Origin: an uncultured Bacteroidota bacterium
GTDB lineage: Bacteria; Bacteroidota; Bacteroidia; Chitinophagales; Chitinophagaceae
NCBI GenBank assembly: GCA_946479535.1
Contig: CAMLGP010000076.1
Span: 1-8,855, forward strand
Length of the DNA stretch: 8,855 nucleotides
Reading direction: 5' to 3'
Shown here: positions 1 through 6,476 of the stretch, one piece after another
How positions within the stretch are numbered: position 1 is the stretch's first letter
Layout of the letters: each line of letters starts with the position of its first letter
Notes under the pieces: generated by a model
Database searches by the model: none
The model's input: the letters and a program-made list of their open reading frames with translations, nothing else
Told to the model about the DNA's origin: nothing
Made by a program: the position numbers and the translations under genes

Positions 1-203
1 TTTCCTGAAAGCATTACTAATTGAATGGATTCAAAATCATCTTGGGCATGGGCCCATGCAAGTCCATAGGCTGCTTCCGGATCAGTCTTGGCAAATATGT
101 GTGGAACGCCAAATGAATCTCTTGCAATAGTGATGTTATCAGGATTGATCTGAGCCCTGCAATGAAGGCAAGAAAATAATAGAAAGAAGAAAAAGAGTCT
201 CAT
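1..203 (-). CDS. Penicillin-acylase-family hydrolase, N-terminal part (cut by window edge)
   Basis: ATG at 203-201 opens a frame of 67 complete codons with no stop before the left edge, so only the N-terminus is present. Residues 1-17 form a signal peptide: Met-Arg, a run of Phe/Leu, then Cys-Arg-Ala before Gln18. Cleavage by signal peptidase I after Ala17 is my first choice, but LFSC at residues 9-12 could be a lipobox. Residues 24-60 match the start of the A chain of penicillin/acyl-homoserine-lactone acylases: a TIARDSFGVPHIFAKT segment, then acidic residues and GLAWAHAQDDFES. This family consists of N-terminal-nucleophile amidases that self-cleave into two chains and hydrolyse amides in the periplasm. 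The nucleophilic serine lies beyond the window, so activity and substrate cannot be judged. The gene follows the 531-residue gene on the same strand after 93 bases with no obvious terminator, so co-transcription is possible. Confidence 0.85.
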   Translation of the reverse strand, partial: MRLFFFFLLFSCLHCRAQINPDNITIARDSFGVPHIFAKTDPEAAYGLAWAHAQDDFESIQLVMLSG

Positions 204-296
204 ACAGCAATCAGTCGTTTATTGTTATTCAGTTAGACAATTTCCAACTAAAATTCCTATCTGATCAAACCCTTGTCTTTATACCGTTTCTCAATC

Positions 297-1892
297 TTAA
301 TTTTTACTAAAGGCTTTCTCCTCAATAGTTACAGGCTCATCATCAAATCTTCTTTTGCTCTGCAGGTATTTTTCATGAATGATAGTGCCCATTGGTTTGC
401 CGGTAACCTTGCCTTCCAGCCAGGAGATTATATCGAGATAAGCGAAGGCCCTTGTTTCAAAACGGTTCTTCTCCAGGTGTTTGATCTTTTGCAATAATTT
501 TTCCAGTTCCGGTTTTAATTGTCGTGGAGAGAGATTCCATGATTTTTTGAGGAACTGGAATATCCCTTCTTCCACCACGGTAAGATTCTGCAGCTTGGCC
601 ATGAACCGGTATACTGATTTGGTAAGGGATTCAATAATGCTATCATTGCCTAATTCATAATGGCTCATCAGGTGTACCAATCGCGCATAACATTGCAGAT
701 CATTTCCCAATCCCTCATCTTCATATATGATCTTCTGCAGATAATCGATTGAGGTTTTATAATCCTGGCTTCCAAAATAAAGCATGGCGATCTTATAGTT
801 GATCACCATTACACGATGGCCGTCCAGGAAGATAGCATACTCCTTCAGCTTTTGTTCAATATCAGGAACCAGCGCAAGTCCTTCTCTGAAAGTACCCATC
901 ATGAAATGCTGGTTAATATTGGCGCTTGCAGTATAAACAAATGCCTGAATGCGGAAGTTCTCATGATCCTGTACACGATCTGTACGAGAGAACTCTTCAA
1001 ACAGTCTCAATGTTTTTTCAAACTCCCTGAAATTGCGGAGATCAAAATGTGCATTCAGCAGATTATGCAATCCTTTAATGTAGTGTCCTGTTTCAACACG
1101 TATCATCAATCGCTGGTCATGAAACAGATCTACCCATTTCTGGGTATAACGGTAATACATCAAAAAATCCTGTCGGATAAATGCATACCAGCTCATACTC
1201 TGGTAGAGATATAGTCTTTCGTAAAAACCTTTCTGTTCCCATACACCTTCAGGCATATTCTTTTGAAGGAACTCACGAACACCTCTTTCATCTTCTTTAT
1301 TTCGTGCATGTCCATGCCTTGTATACCAGCTGTAAAGCTGAAGAGCAAGATTGGAAAGCTGGGCAACGGTCTGGTTGCGGGTGGTGATTTCCATAGCTTC
1401 CTGGGATAGCTGTTCAGCCCTGTCCTGCATGCTTCGGGTAATATGCAGGGTTTCTATCCGCTTTTCCAGGGAAATAACCTGGGTCATGAAATTGTACTTA
1501 TGGTTGGTACGGGCCATTTCTTTGGCCTTTTCCAGGATCTTAAGGCTCTGCAGGAACAGACCCTTTTTATACAGTATATGAGCATAGTCAAATTGCTCAT
1601 GTAATTGAAGATCAATGCTATCCGCGCTTTTTAAGAGGCGAAGACTTGCCAGGATCTCCTTGTATAAATGAGTTTTGAGATTATAAAGCTGTCGCTTTTC
1701 GGTTCCCGGGAGTTTCTTTAGAAGGTATTTTTCATCGTATTCATCCAGTTTATCGATAGCGTCAAAGAGACGCACAATTTTAAGGTCTTCCTTGGCAGAA
1801 CTCCGCTTTATGTACAGCTTGAAATGCCTTTTTTCGGCCTTTTCAAGGGACTTAATTAACTGAAATAATATGTCATGAGACCGGTTGGACAT
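297..1892 (-). CDS. Helical TPR-like protein of unknown function, 531 aa
   Basis: This is a complete frame from ATG (1892-1890) to TAA (299-297). There is no signal peptide or membrane segment, so the product is probably cytoplasmic. The N-terminus (residues 1-90) is rich in Lys, Glu and Leu and includes LEKAEKRHFKLYI and KRQLYNLKTHLYKEILASL. Residues 95-520 are almost entirely amphipathic helix with Tyr/Phe/Leu spacing typical of TPR-like helical solenoids, for example FDYAHILYKKGLFLQSLKIL and YKIAMLYFGSQDYKTSIDYL. There are no enzyme motifs and no histidine-kinase or DNA-binding domain. From memory, similar proteins of about 500 residues recur in Bacteroidota genomes as hypothetical proteins, but I cannot confirm this here. 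A scaffold or protein-binding role is inference from the fold only. The ATG chosen is the first in frame; no Shine-Dalgarno is visible, which is normal in this phylum. The gene is divergent from the candidate RNA and the AraC gene. Confidence 0.9.
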   Translation of the reverse strand: MSNRSHDILFQLIKSLEKAEKRHFKLYIKRSSAKEDLKIVRLFDAIDKLDEYDEKYLLKKLPGTEKRQLYNLKTHLYKEILASLRLLKSADSIDLQLHEQFDYAHILYKKGLFLQSLKILEKAKEMARTNHKYNFMTQVISLEKRIETLHITRSMQDRAEQLSQEAMEITTRNQTVAQLSNLALQLYSWYTRHGHARNKEDERGVREFLQKNMPEGVWEQKGFYERLYLYQSMSWYAFIRQDFLMYYRYTQKWVDLFHDQRLMIRVETGHYIKGLHNLLNAHFDLRNFREFEKTLRLFEEFSRTDRVQDHENFRIQAFVYTASANINQHFMMGTFREGLALVPDIEQKLKEYAIFLDGHRVMVINYKIAMLYFGSQDYKTSIDYLQKIIYEDEGLGNDLQCYARLVHLMSHYELGNDSIIESLTKSVYRFMAKLQNLTVVEEGIFQFLKKSWNLSPRQLKPELEKLLQKIKHLEKNRFETRAFAYLDIISWLEGKVTGKPMGTIIHEKYLQSKRRFDDEPVTIEEKAFSKN

Positions 1893-1980
1893 CGTGCATA
1901 AATTGTCTTGAAATCAGCTACCAGTAAGGGTTTTGCTACTAAAAGGGGGGCTTTGCCATGCTCAAAATCAGCTGAAGATG

Positions 1981-2013
1981 TTTTGTGCGGCTATTTTCCC
2001 CAGACTACATTTG
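1981..2013 (+). promoter_or_regulatory. Bacteroidota-type promoter for the candidate small RNA
   Basis: A perfect -7 element TACATTTG (2006-2013; consensus TAnnTTTG) lies 20 bases downstream of a TTG (1983-1985, inside TTTTG), the usual -33 element of the Bacteroidota primary sigma factor. The predicted transcription start is about 2018-2021. No start codon with a usable frame follows, and an intrinsic terminator sits about 145 bases downstream. Confidence 0.55.
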
Positions 2014-2018
2014 TGATG

Positions 2019-2196
2019 TAATAGTTCATACAGCAGGCAATCGTTGAAAAAGGCAAGCCGTCAGAGGCCAAAGGTAAGAAAGAGTAGTCTGCGAAAAAAG
2101 CTGAGCAATCGGCTAATAAGTTCTAACTCGAAGAATTTTCATATGGCAAGCAATCGTTAGAGGTCAGACCGTTTCTACGGTAGGACCTTTTTTTTT
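2019..2196 (+). ncRNA. Candidate free-standing small RNA, about 178 nt, class unknown
   Basis: The segment is bounded by a Bacteroidota promoter and a strong intrinsic terminator and has no coding frame worth the name; the ATG at 2016 meets a stop at once and the ATG at 2144 gives only five codons. Visible local structure includes a 6-bp stem AGCTGA/TCGGCT (2099-2104 with 2109-2114) closed by a GNRA-type GCAA tetraloop. A 7-bp stem AAGTTCT/AGAATTT (2118-2124 with 2132-2138) has a 7-base loop, and the terminator hairpin follows. The motif GCAATCG occurs three times and GGCAAGC twice. I see no RNase P, SRP or tmRNA signature. Length would suit a 6S-like RNA, but the 5' and 3' halves do not pair into a long rod, so I do not call it 6S. 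The start is predicted and could shift by several bases. Confidence 0.5.
2161..2196 (+). terminator. Intrinsic terminator of the candidate small RNA
   Basis: Stem AGGTC (2161-2165) pairs with GACCT (2184-2188). An AG/AG symmetric internal loop follows, which could form tandem G-A pairs. Inner stem ACCGT (2168-2172) pairs with ACGGT (2177-2181) around the loop TTCT. A run of nine T ends at 2196. The T run lies on the plus strand, so it cannot serve the minus-strand gene at 297-1892, and it lies about 300 bases before the AraC start. Confidence 0.8.
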
Positions 2197-2493
2197 GTGG
2201 GTTCGCTAAGATAGTGGGAAATTACGATACCGTGTTAATTTTATCTGAAGTTTTTTCTGGAAAGATCCAATATCATTAAAATTCCCTTAAAGAATCCTGC
2301 ATAAACCTGAAGGATCACAAATAATCCCGCATTTTTCTTCCGATTTCGTCAATATGAACCCAGGCTAATCGCCAAAACTCACCCTTTTTTCCTGCCATTG
2401 GTAATCGATTCTAACCGTAAAAGCAGTAAGACCTATCTCAACCGTTTCAACACTGCTAACTTACCATGATAAGTATCAAAAATCACTCACTAC
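2197..2493. other. Intergenic leader before the AraC gene, no gene seen
   Basis: This AT-rich stretch of about 300 bases has no frame of useful length and no convincing hairpin. It should contain the promoter of the downstream AraC gene. TAATTTTA at about 2235-2242 matches the -7 consensus at all but the last position, but has no TTG at the right distance, so I do not call it. No direct or inverted repeats suggestive of an operator stand out. Confidence 0.5.
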
Positions 2494-3345
2494 GTGCAGC
2501 ACATCGAGTTTTTCGATATCGCCCATTTTGAAAATGATTACTACCGCGTGCCTCCGCCCGCAGCCCTGTCCCACTTTATTGACTTTTTCTGGGAAACAAA
2601 ATTTGATGAGCTATGGGAAAAATATCCAAAAGGATTTTCTGATGCACAGTTCCCTAATATCGGATACACCTATATCATTAACCTGGGAACTCCTTTCATT
2701 ATGCAGGTAGGAGAAAGAAAGCTTAGTATGAAAACAGACGGCTTTCTGCCAAGATATAATTCCATTGAATGTTTTCATAAAGCCGGTAATAAATTATTTG
2801 GTATCAAGTTTCGCATATCTCCCGTTATTCTGAAAAAGAAGGTCAACTTTTCAGAATACCGGGAATATATGTACCCACTGAGTTATCTGCTTGAACCTTC
2901 CATTATTGAAGGGGTTAAGGCAGTAAACAGTTTTGAAGAAAGAATTGAAATCCTTTCCAATTATTTTATTAGTGAACTAACCCGCTATGAAGGTTCCATA
3001 CAGGCAGTGAATATCGTTAGTACCATACTGGATGATTGCTTTCAGCAAAACCGGTTCACTGATTCTGTTGAAACGCTTGCCCGGCAATACAATATCTCTT
3101 CACGCACTTTGCTTCGCTATTTTGAAATGTGTACCGGCGTAAGCTGTAAACAGGCAATGCAGGTAATGAGGATCCGAAAAGCTACCTCTCACCTGGTTAA
3201 TGATCCTGATTCTTTTGATTATACGATCTATGATTATTATGATCATAGTCATTTCTATAAACACCTCAAACAGTTCCTGGGTACCAGCAGTTCACATACC
3301 ATGGAACCACATATCAAGCTGCTTGGGCTGCTACATAAAGATTAA
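2494..3345 (+). CDS. AraC-family transcriptional regulator, 283 aa
   Basis: The N-terminal half (about residues 18-115) resembles the DUF6597-type sensor domain found before AraC helix-turn-helix domains: YRVPPPAALSHFIDFFWET near the start and KLFGIKFRISP near residue 100. The C-terminal domain (about 175-275) carries both helix-turn-helix motifs, the first around ETLARQYNISSRTLLRYF (193-210) and the second around YDYYDHSHFYKHLKQFLG (246-263). This is the normal AraC layout of a cytoplasmic DNA-binding protein. The effector is unknown. The start is taken as GTG at 2494 because an in-frame TAA lies at 2470-2472 and the first in-frame ATG would delete most of the sensor domain. No Shine-Dalgarno is visible, so a nearby non-standard start is not excluded. 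Two prolines usual in the family are replaced (SC at 217-218, SS at 265-266). The small membrane-protein gene follows 133 bases downstream on the same strand. Confidence 0.9.
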   Translation: MQHIEFFDIAHFENDYYRVPPPAALSHFIDFFWETKFDELWEKYPKGFSDAQFPNIGYTYIINLGTPFIMQVGERKLSMKTDGFLPRYNSIECFHKAGNKLFGIKFRISPVILKKKVNFSEYREYMYPLSYLLEPSIIEGVKAVNSFEERIEILSNYFISELTRYEGSIQAVNIVSTILDDCFQQNRFTDSVETLARQYNISSRTLLRYFEMCTGVSCKQAMQVMRIRKATSHLVNDPDSFDYTIYDYYDHSHFYKHLKQFLGTSSSHTMEPHIKLLGLLHKD

Positions 3346-3478
3346 CCTGTAGAATCTCTTCCCCAAAACGATTCCTTTCAGATGATTACATATTCAGTTT
3401 AAGGTGGCTTTTATTTTGGCCTGATTCTTTTATCGTTTCCAGCTGTAAATCTATTCGTTTCAATTAAACCATTTTTTT

Positions 3479-3760
3479 ATGAAACAGCCGGGATCCAAAA
3501 TCATCCGTCAGTTAATGATGGTATTTCTGTTCAGCTTTATGCAATTGGCTTTATGGGCTCAGGACAGCACCAGTTCAAGTGTTTCTGTTCATAAAGAAAC
3601 TACCACCACTACTACTACCAACTGGTATGCTCAACCTTGGGTATGGGTAGTAGGAGGTGCAGTATTTATTTTAATTTTGATCGCCTTGTTAAAAGGTAAT
3701 TCAAGCAGCAGTGATAGGGAAGTCTCACGAACAACCGTGATCAAAGACCGCGATATCTAA
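3479..3760 (+). CDS. Small exported single-span membrane protein, Thr-rich, 93 aa, function unknown
   Basis: ATG at 3479-3481 follows an A/T-rich leader. Residues 1-28 look like a cleavable signal peptide: basic start, hydrophobic LMMVFLFSFMQLALWAQ, with cleavage near Ala27/Gln28. A short polar stretch follows, with seven consecutive Thr (41-47) encoded by ACY codons. Residues about 53-71 (PWVWVVGGAVFILILIALL) are a clear membrane span, followed by Lys72, a Ser run and a charged tail ending in KDRDI. The likely topology is a short N-terminal periplasmic segment, one inner-membrane span and a cytoplasmic tail of about 20 residues. I recall similar small proteins in Chitinophagaceae without assigned function and give none here. 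The signal peptide, membrane span and following terminator together argue that this is a real gene. It may be read from its own promoter in the 133-base gap or together with the AraC gene. Confidence 0.8.
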   Translation: MKQPGSKIIRQLMMVFLFSFMQLALWAQDSTSSSVSVHKETTTTTTTNWYAQPWVWVVGGAVFILILIALLKGNSSSSDREVSRTTVIKDRDI

Positions 3761-3785
3761 CTATTAGTATTCCTGGAAATATTAT

Positions 3786-3825
3786 AATGGGTGACTCTGT
3801 TCATTAGAGCCACCCATTCTTTTTT
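3786..3825 (+). terminator. Intrinsic terminator after the small membrane-protein gene
   Basis: AATGGGTG (3786-3793) pairs with CACCCATT (3811-3818), and CTCT (3795-3798) with AGAG (3806-3809), separated by one A-C mismatch and closed by a 7-base loop. A C and then six T follow (3820-3825). The hairpin starts 26 bases after the stop codon. Read on the minus strand it is followed by an AU-rich but interrupted tract, so it may also weakly terminate the convergent barrel gene, which ends 74 bases away. Confidence 0.8.
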
Positions 3826-3891
3826 ATCCCTGATCTATCGGGGATAGGTAGCACGCATGCAGATTACCTAATAAACAACACATGAGACTTT

Positions 3892-6348
3892 TTAATTGCC
3901 AGCCCTTTGTCTTTCTTCTTCTGATGCAGTAGTTCTTCTACGGGCCGCCTGCACTTTATTATTTCCAAATCGATAAGTAAATGTGAGATTGGCTACCCTT
4001 GACTCTCTGAAGGCATGCCATTTTTCTATATAATTATCGTAAGTGATCACTGCCTTTGGAAGATTTGTCCAGAAGATATCGGTTATATTAAATCTCACCG
4101 TTCCCTTGCCCTTCATAACTGTCTTCTGTCCACCTGCAGATATTCCCCATCTTGGATCAAATACCATGAAGCCTGACTGTCCGGCTGAATTAAAGCTACC
4201 ATTCAGTTCTGCTATCCATCCTTTTTTTAACGTAAAAGTATGGTTGGTGCGCAGATCAATAGATGGCTTTCCCCTTTTCAATAGGGTAGTACCCAAGACT
4301 CCATTAAAATGCTGATAATACAAATCTCCATTGTTAATCATATTCCACCATTTGGTAACCTTTACAGGTGCTGAAACACTTATTCCGTAATAATCAGATG
4401 ATGACAGATTGATGGGGATCTGTACCGTTACATTGTCTTCAGTTGGAATATTTGGGAACACATCCCTGAACTTGGCAATGGCAATATCCTGGGGATCTTT
4501 GGAATGACTATAGTTCAATGAAATACTCAGGCTTTTAACTGTATAGCTCATTTCATAGGACCAGGTCTTTTGAGGCAATAGACCCGGCCGTCCGGTTGCA
4601 TAAGTTGTAACATCTATCAGGAATAGAAAAGGATTAAGCTGACCGTAACCGGGTCTGTCTATCCTGCGGCTCACAGCTATTCCCAAAGTCTTTTCTTCAC
4701 CCAGCTTGTAATTGAAAAAGGCGCTCGGGAACAACTGGAAATAACTTGAATCAAATTTTATATTGCCCTTTAGCTGTTCTGTTTTGATCTGTGTATGCTC
4801 TCCTCTGAGTCCAACCTGTATGTCAAACTTTGTCCATTCCTTTTTGAAATTCACATAACCAGCATTGTTGTTTTCGTGATACAGGAAATGATTGGTTTTG
4901 TTAACATCGTTTTGAGGTGATCCAGTACTTACATCAAAAAACAGGGCGTCATTATCAGAAGAAACAAAGCTGATTTTGAATCCTGTTTCAAACCTTGCTC
5001 CTTTCTTCAATGGATTTACATAATCTATTTTACCGGTTTTGAAGGTCAGCTTTCCTTCCTGGTCACCATCCAGGACATAGTCCGGTTGCAAGCTGCTTCC
5101 GTTCAGATCATAATAGCTGGTAGCATTATGGGTAAGTGAATTGGAATTGTATTCTCCATAATCTACATCGGCAGTGATCTCTCTTCCTGTACTGTCAAAC
5201 GTATGCTTGAAATTGATGTTGGCAACCAGATTTCTTCCATGGTCATTATTAGTGGCGAAAGAATTAAATCTGCTTGTAGCCTGTTTGGAAGAATTGATAA
5301 CTGTTGAACTATTGGTGTTCTTCCTCGTAAAATGATTGAAGTTTCCATTCACTACAAAGCCCAGAATTGTTTTTTTGGAAGGAAAGTAATCCATGCCAAT
5401 GCGGGTAGTATGAGAACCGAACGGTAATTTGGCATAATTATCTTTCAGGTCCCCGCCATTATATGTGCCATTGCTGAAGAAATTCCTGTCCAGTATTAAA
5501 TGATTCAATCCAATTCGATAGGCGTAATTATAATTCCCGAAAACATTGACCTTTTTATTCCGGTAATTGAATGTTCCTCCGGCATTGGCCTTAGGATAAA
5601 CCCCCTGGCCATATCCTGCCGTTAATGTTCCATTCACGCCGAGGCGCTGGTCTTTCTTCATTCTGATATCAATGATACATGAATTACCCGCAGCATCATA
5701 TTTGGCAGATGGATTGGTGATTATATCAATCCGTTCAATTGCCGCAGATGGAAGCCCTCTTAAATAATTGGCAAGATCGGCGCCAGACATGGCGGTAGGC
5801 TTTCCATCGATCATAATGATGACACCGCTTTTTCCCCGGAGACTTATCACATCATTTTGATCAATATTCACCCCTGGTGATCTTTCCAGTACTTCCATGG
5901 CAGAACTTCCGGCACTGACAATGCTGTTTTCTACGTTCACTACAATACGATCTGTCAGTTTTTGAATAAAAGGTTTACGGGCTGTGACAGTTACTCCTGT
6001 TAAATCTCCGGATTTTGGTAATAATGTGATCACAGGAAGCAATACACTGGTTTGTGATTCAGATAGCTCAATTGGTGAAGTATACTGTGTGGTAAAATTG
6101 ACAATCGTGATCTTTGCGAGGTAACTACCGAAAGGAATATTTTCAAATAAACCGGTTCCCGCCTTATCTGTAATGGCCACCTTGACCAGCGATGAATCTT
6201 TCCCTTTCAATAATTCAACAGTTGCATTCTCCAGGCCTGCCTGCCGGGAATTCACGATACGAAGAGTAACAGATCCTTTTGTTGGTTGTTGAGCAATAGA
6301 AAGTAAACTGCAGGATACAAAACAGGTCATCAGCACAATTCTTCTCAT
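3892..6348 (-). CDS. Outer-membrane beta-barrel protein with carboxypeptidase-like and TonB-plug domains, 818 aa
   Basis: Residues 1-20 are a signal peptide ending SIAQ. Residues about 25-108 form a carboxypeptidase-D regulatory-like beta domain, including KAGTGLFENIPFGSYLAKI. Residues about 118-232 resemble a TonB-receptor plug: VTVTARKPFIQK, then MEVLERSPGVNID, ISLRGKSGVIIMIDGKP and IERIDIITNPSAKYDAAGN. The rest, to about residue 795, is a barrel of alternating aromatic/polar strands of the type annotated in Bacteroidota as outer membrane beta-barrel family protein (OMP_b-brl_2). The last strand, LTFTYRFG, is followed by a 23-residue charged tail rich in Arg and Glu. The protein probably sits in the outer membrane for TonB-linked uptake or another surface role; the substrate is unknown. 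No SusD-like partner is adjacent, and the barrel type differs from SusC, so a polysaccharide-utilisation role is not supported. In the plug, NSC at 222-224 replaces the small residues more usual there. ATG 6348-6346 places the signal peptide correctly. The M28 peptidase gene lies 128 bases upstream. Confidence 0.92.
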   Translation of the reverse strand: MRRIVLMTCFVSCSLLSIAQQPTKGSVTLRIVNSRQAGLENATVELLKGKDSSLVKVAITDKAGTGLFENIPFGSYLAKITIVNFTTQYTSPIELSESQTSVLLPVITLLPKSGDLTGVTVTARKPFIQKLTDRIVVNVENSIVSAGSSAMEVLERSPGVNIDQNDVISLRGKSGVIIMIDGKPTAMSGADLANYLRGLPSAAIERIDIITNPSAKYDAAGNSCIIDIRMKKDQRLGVNGTLTAGYGQGVYPKANAGGTFNYRNKKVNVFGNYNYAYRIGLNHLILDRNFFSNGTYNGGDLKDNYAKLPFGSHTTRIGMDYFPSKKTILGFVVNGNFNHFTRKNTNSSTVINSSKQATSRFNSFATNNDHGRNLVANINFKHTFDSTGREITADVDYGEYNSNSLTHNATSYYDLNGSSLQPDYVLDGDQEGKLTFKTGKIDYVNPLKKGARFETGFKISFVSSDNDALFFDVSTGSPQNDVNKTNHFLYHENNNAGYVNFKKEWTKFDIQVGLRGEHTQIKTEQLKGNIKFDSSYFQLFPSAFFNYKLGEEKTLGIAVSRRIDRPGYGQLNPFLFLIDVTTYATGRPGLLPQKTWSYEMSYTVKSLSISLNYSHSKDPQDIAIAKFRDVFPNIPTEDNVTVQIPINLSSSDYYGISVSAPVKVTKWWNMINNGDLYYQHFNGVLGTTLLKRGKPSIDLRTNHTFTLKKGWIAELNGSFNSAGQSGFMVFDPRWGISAGGQKTVMKGKGTVRFNITDIFWTNLPKAVITYDNYIEKWHAFRESRVANLTFTYRFGNNKVQAARRRTTASEEERQRAGN

Positions 6349-6376
6349 GGTCGTTATTTTCTCAAAAATTGATAAA

Positions 6377-6407
6377 TAACGATAGATTTCGTACTAATTC
6401 TTTACAA
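6377..6407 (-). promoter_or_regulatory. Possible promoter for the outer-membrane barrel gene
   Basis: On the minus strand, TTG (6407-6405) is followed after 20 bases by TATCGTTA (6384-6377), matching four of the six fixed positions of TAnnTTTG. The spacing equals that of the candidate small-RNA promoter. It would give a leader of roughly 20-25 bases before the ATG at 6348. The match is weak, and transcription from the upstream peptidase gene is an alternative. Confidence 0.3.
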
Positions 6408-6476
6408 CCAGTAAACTGTTATTTATAAGTGGGTTAATTAAGGTTAAGCGATGTCCATTTTTTACATTTGATTCCT

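Noticed and set aside
816..1214. A 132-residue open frame on the plus strand
   Set aside because: It lies wholly inside the 531-residue minus-strand gene, has no recognisable protein features, and is best explained as a shadow frame. The same applies to plus-strand frames at 4043-4315, 6838-7134 and 7343-7603.
1911..1973. Direct repeat AAATCAGCT at 1911-1919 and 1965-1973
   Set aside because: Nine bases repeated once in AT-rich intergenic DNA can occur by chance, and neither copy sits at a meaningful distance from a promoter I can recognise.
2019..2196. tmRNA, RNase P RNA, SRP RNA or 6S RNA identity for the candidate RNA
   Set aside because: The conserved sequence marks of the first three are absent. 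The 5' and 3' halves do not form the long bulged rod expected of 6S RNA, so no class name is given.
2466..2531. A 21-codon ATG frame overlapping the AraC start, possibly a leader peptide
   Set aside because: It has no ribosome-binding signal, repeated regulatory codons or attenuator hairpin. It is more likely chance.
3826..3847. A second small hairpin (ATCCC with GGGAT) just after the terminator at 3786-3825
   Set aside because: It has no T run in either useful direction and a short stem, so it is not called as a terminator.
3892..6348. Polysaccharide-utilisation locus built on a SusC-type transporter
   Set aside because: The barrel is of the OMP_b-brl_2 type, no SusD-like lipoprotein or glycoside hydrolase is nearby, and the AraC regulator is not a hybrid two-component or anti-sigma system.
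6463..6470. A second perfect TACATTTG on the plus strand, between the barrel and peptidase genes
   Set aside because: It points into the peptidase gene in the antisense direction and has no TTG at the right distance. An antisense transcript is possible, but nothing else supports it.
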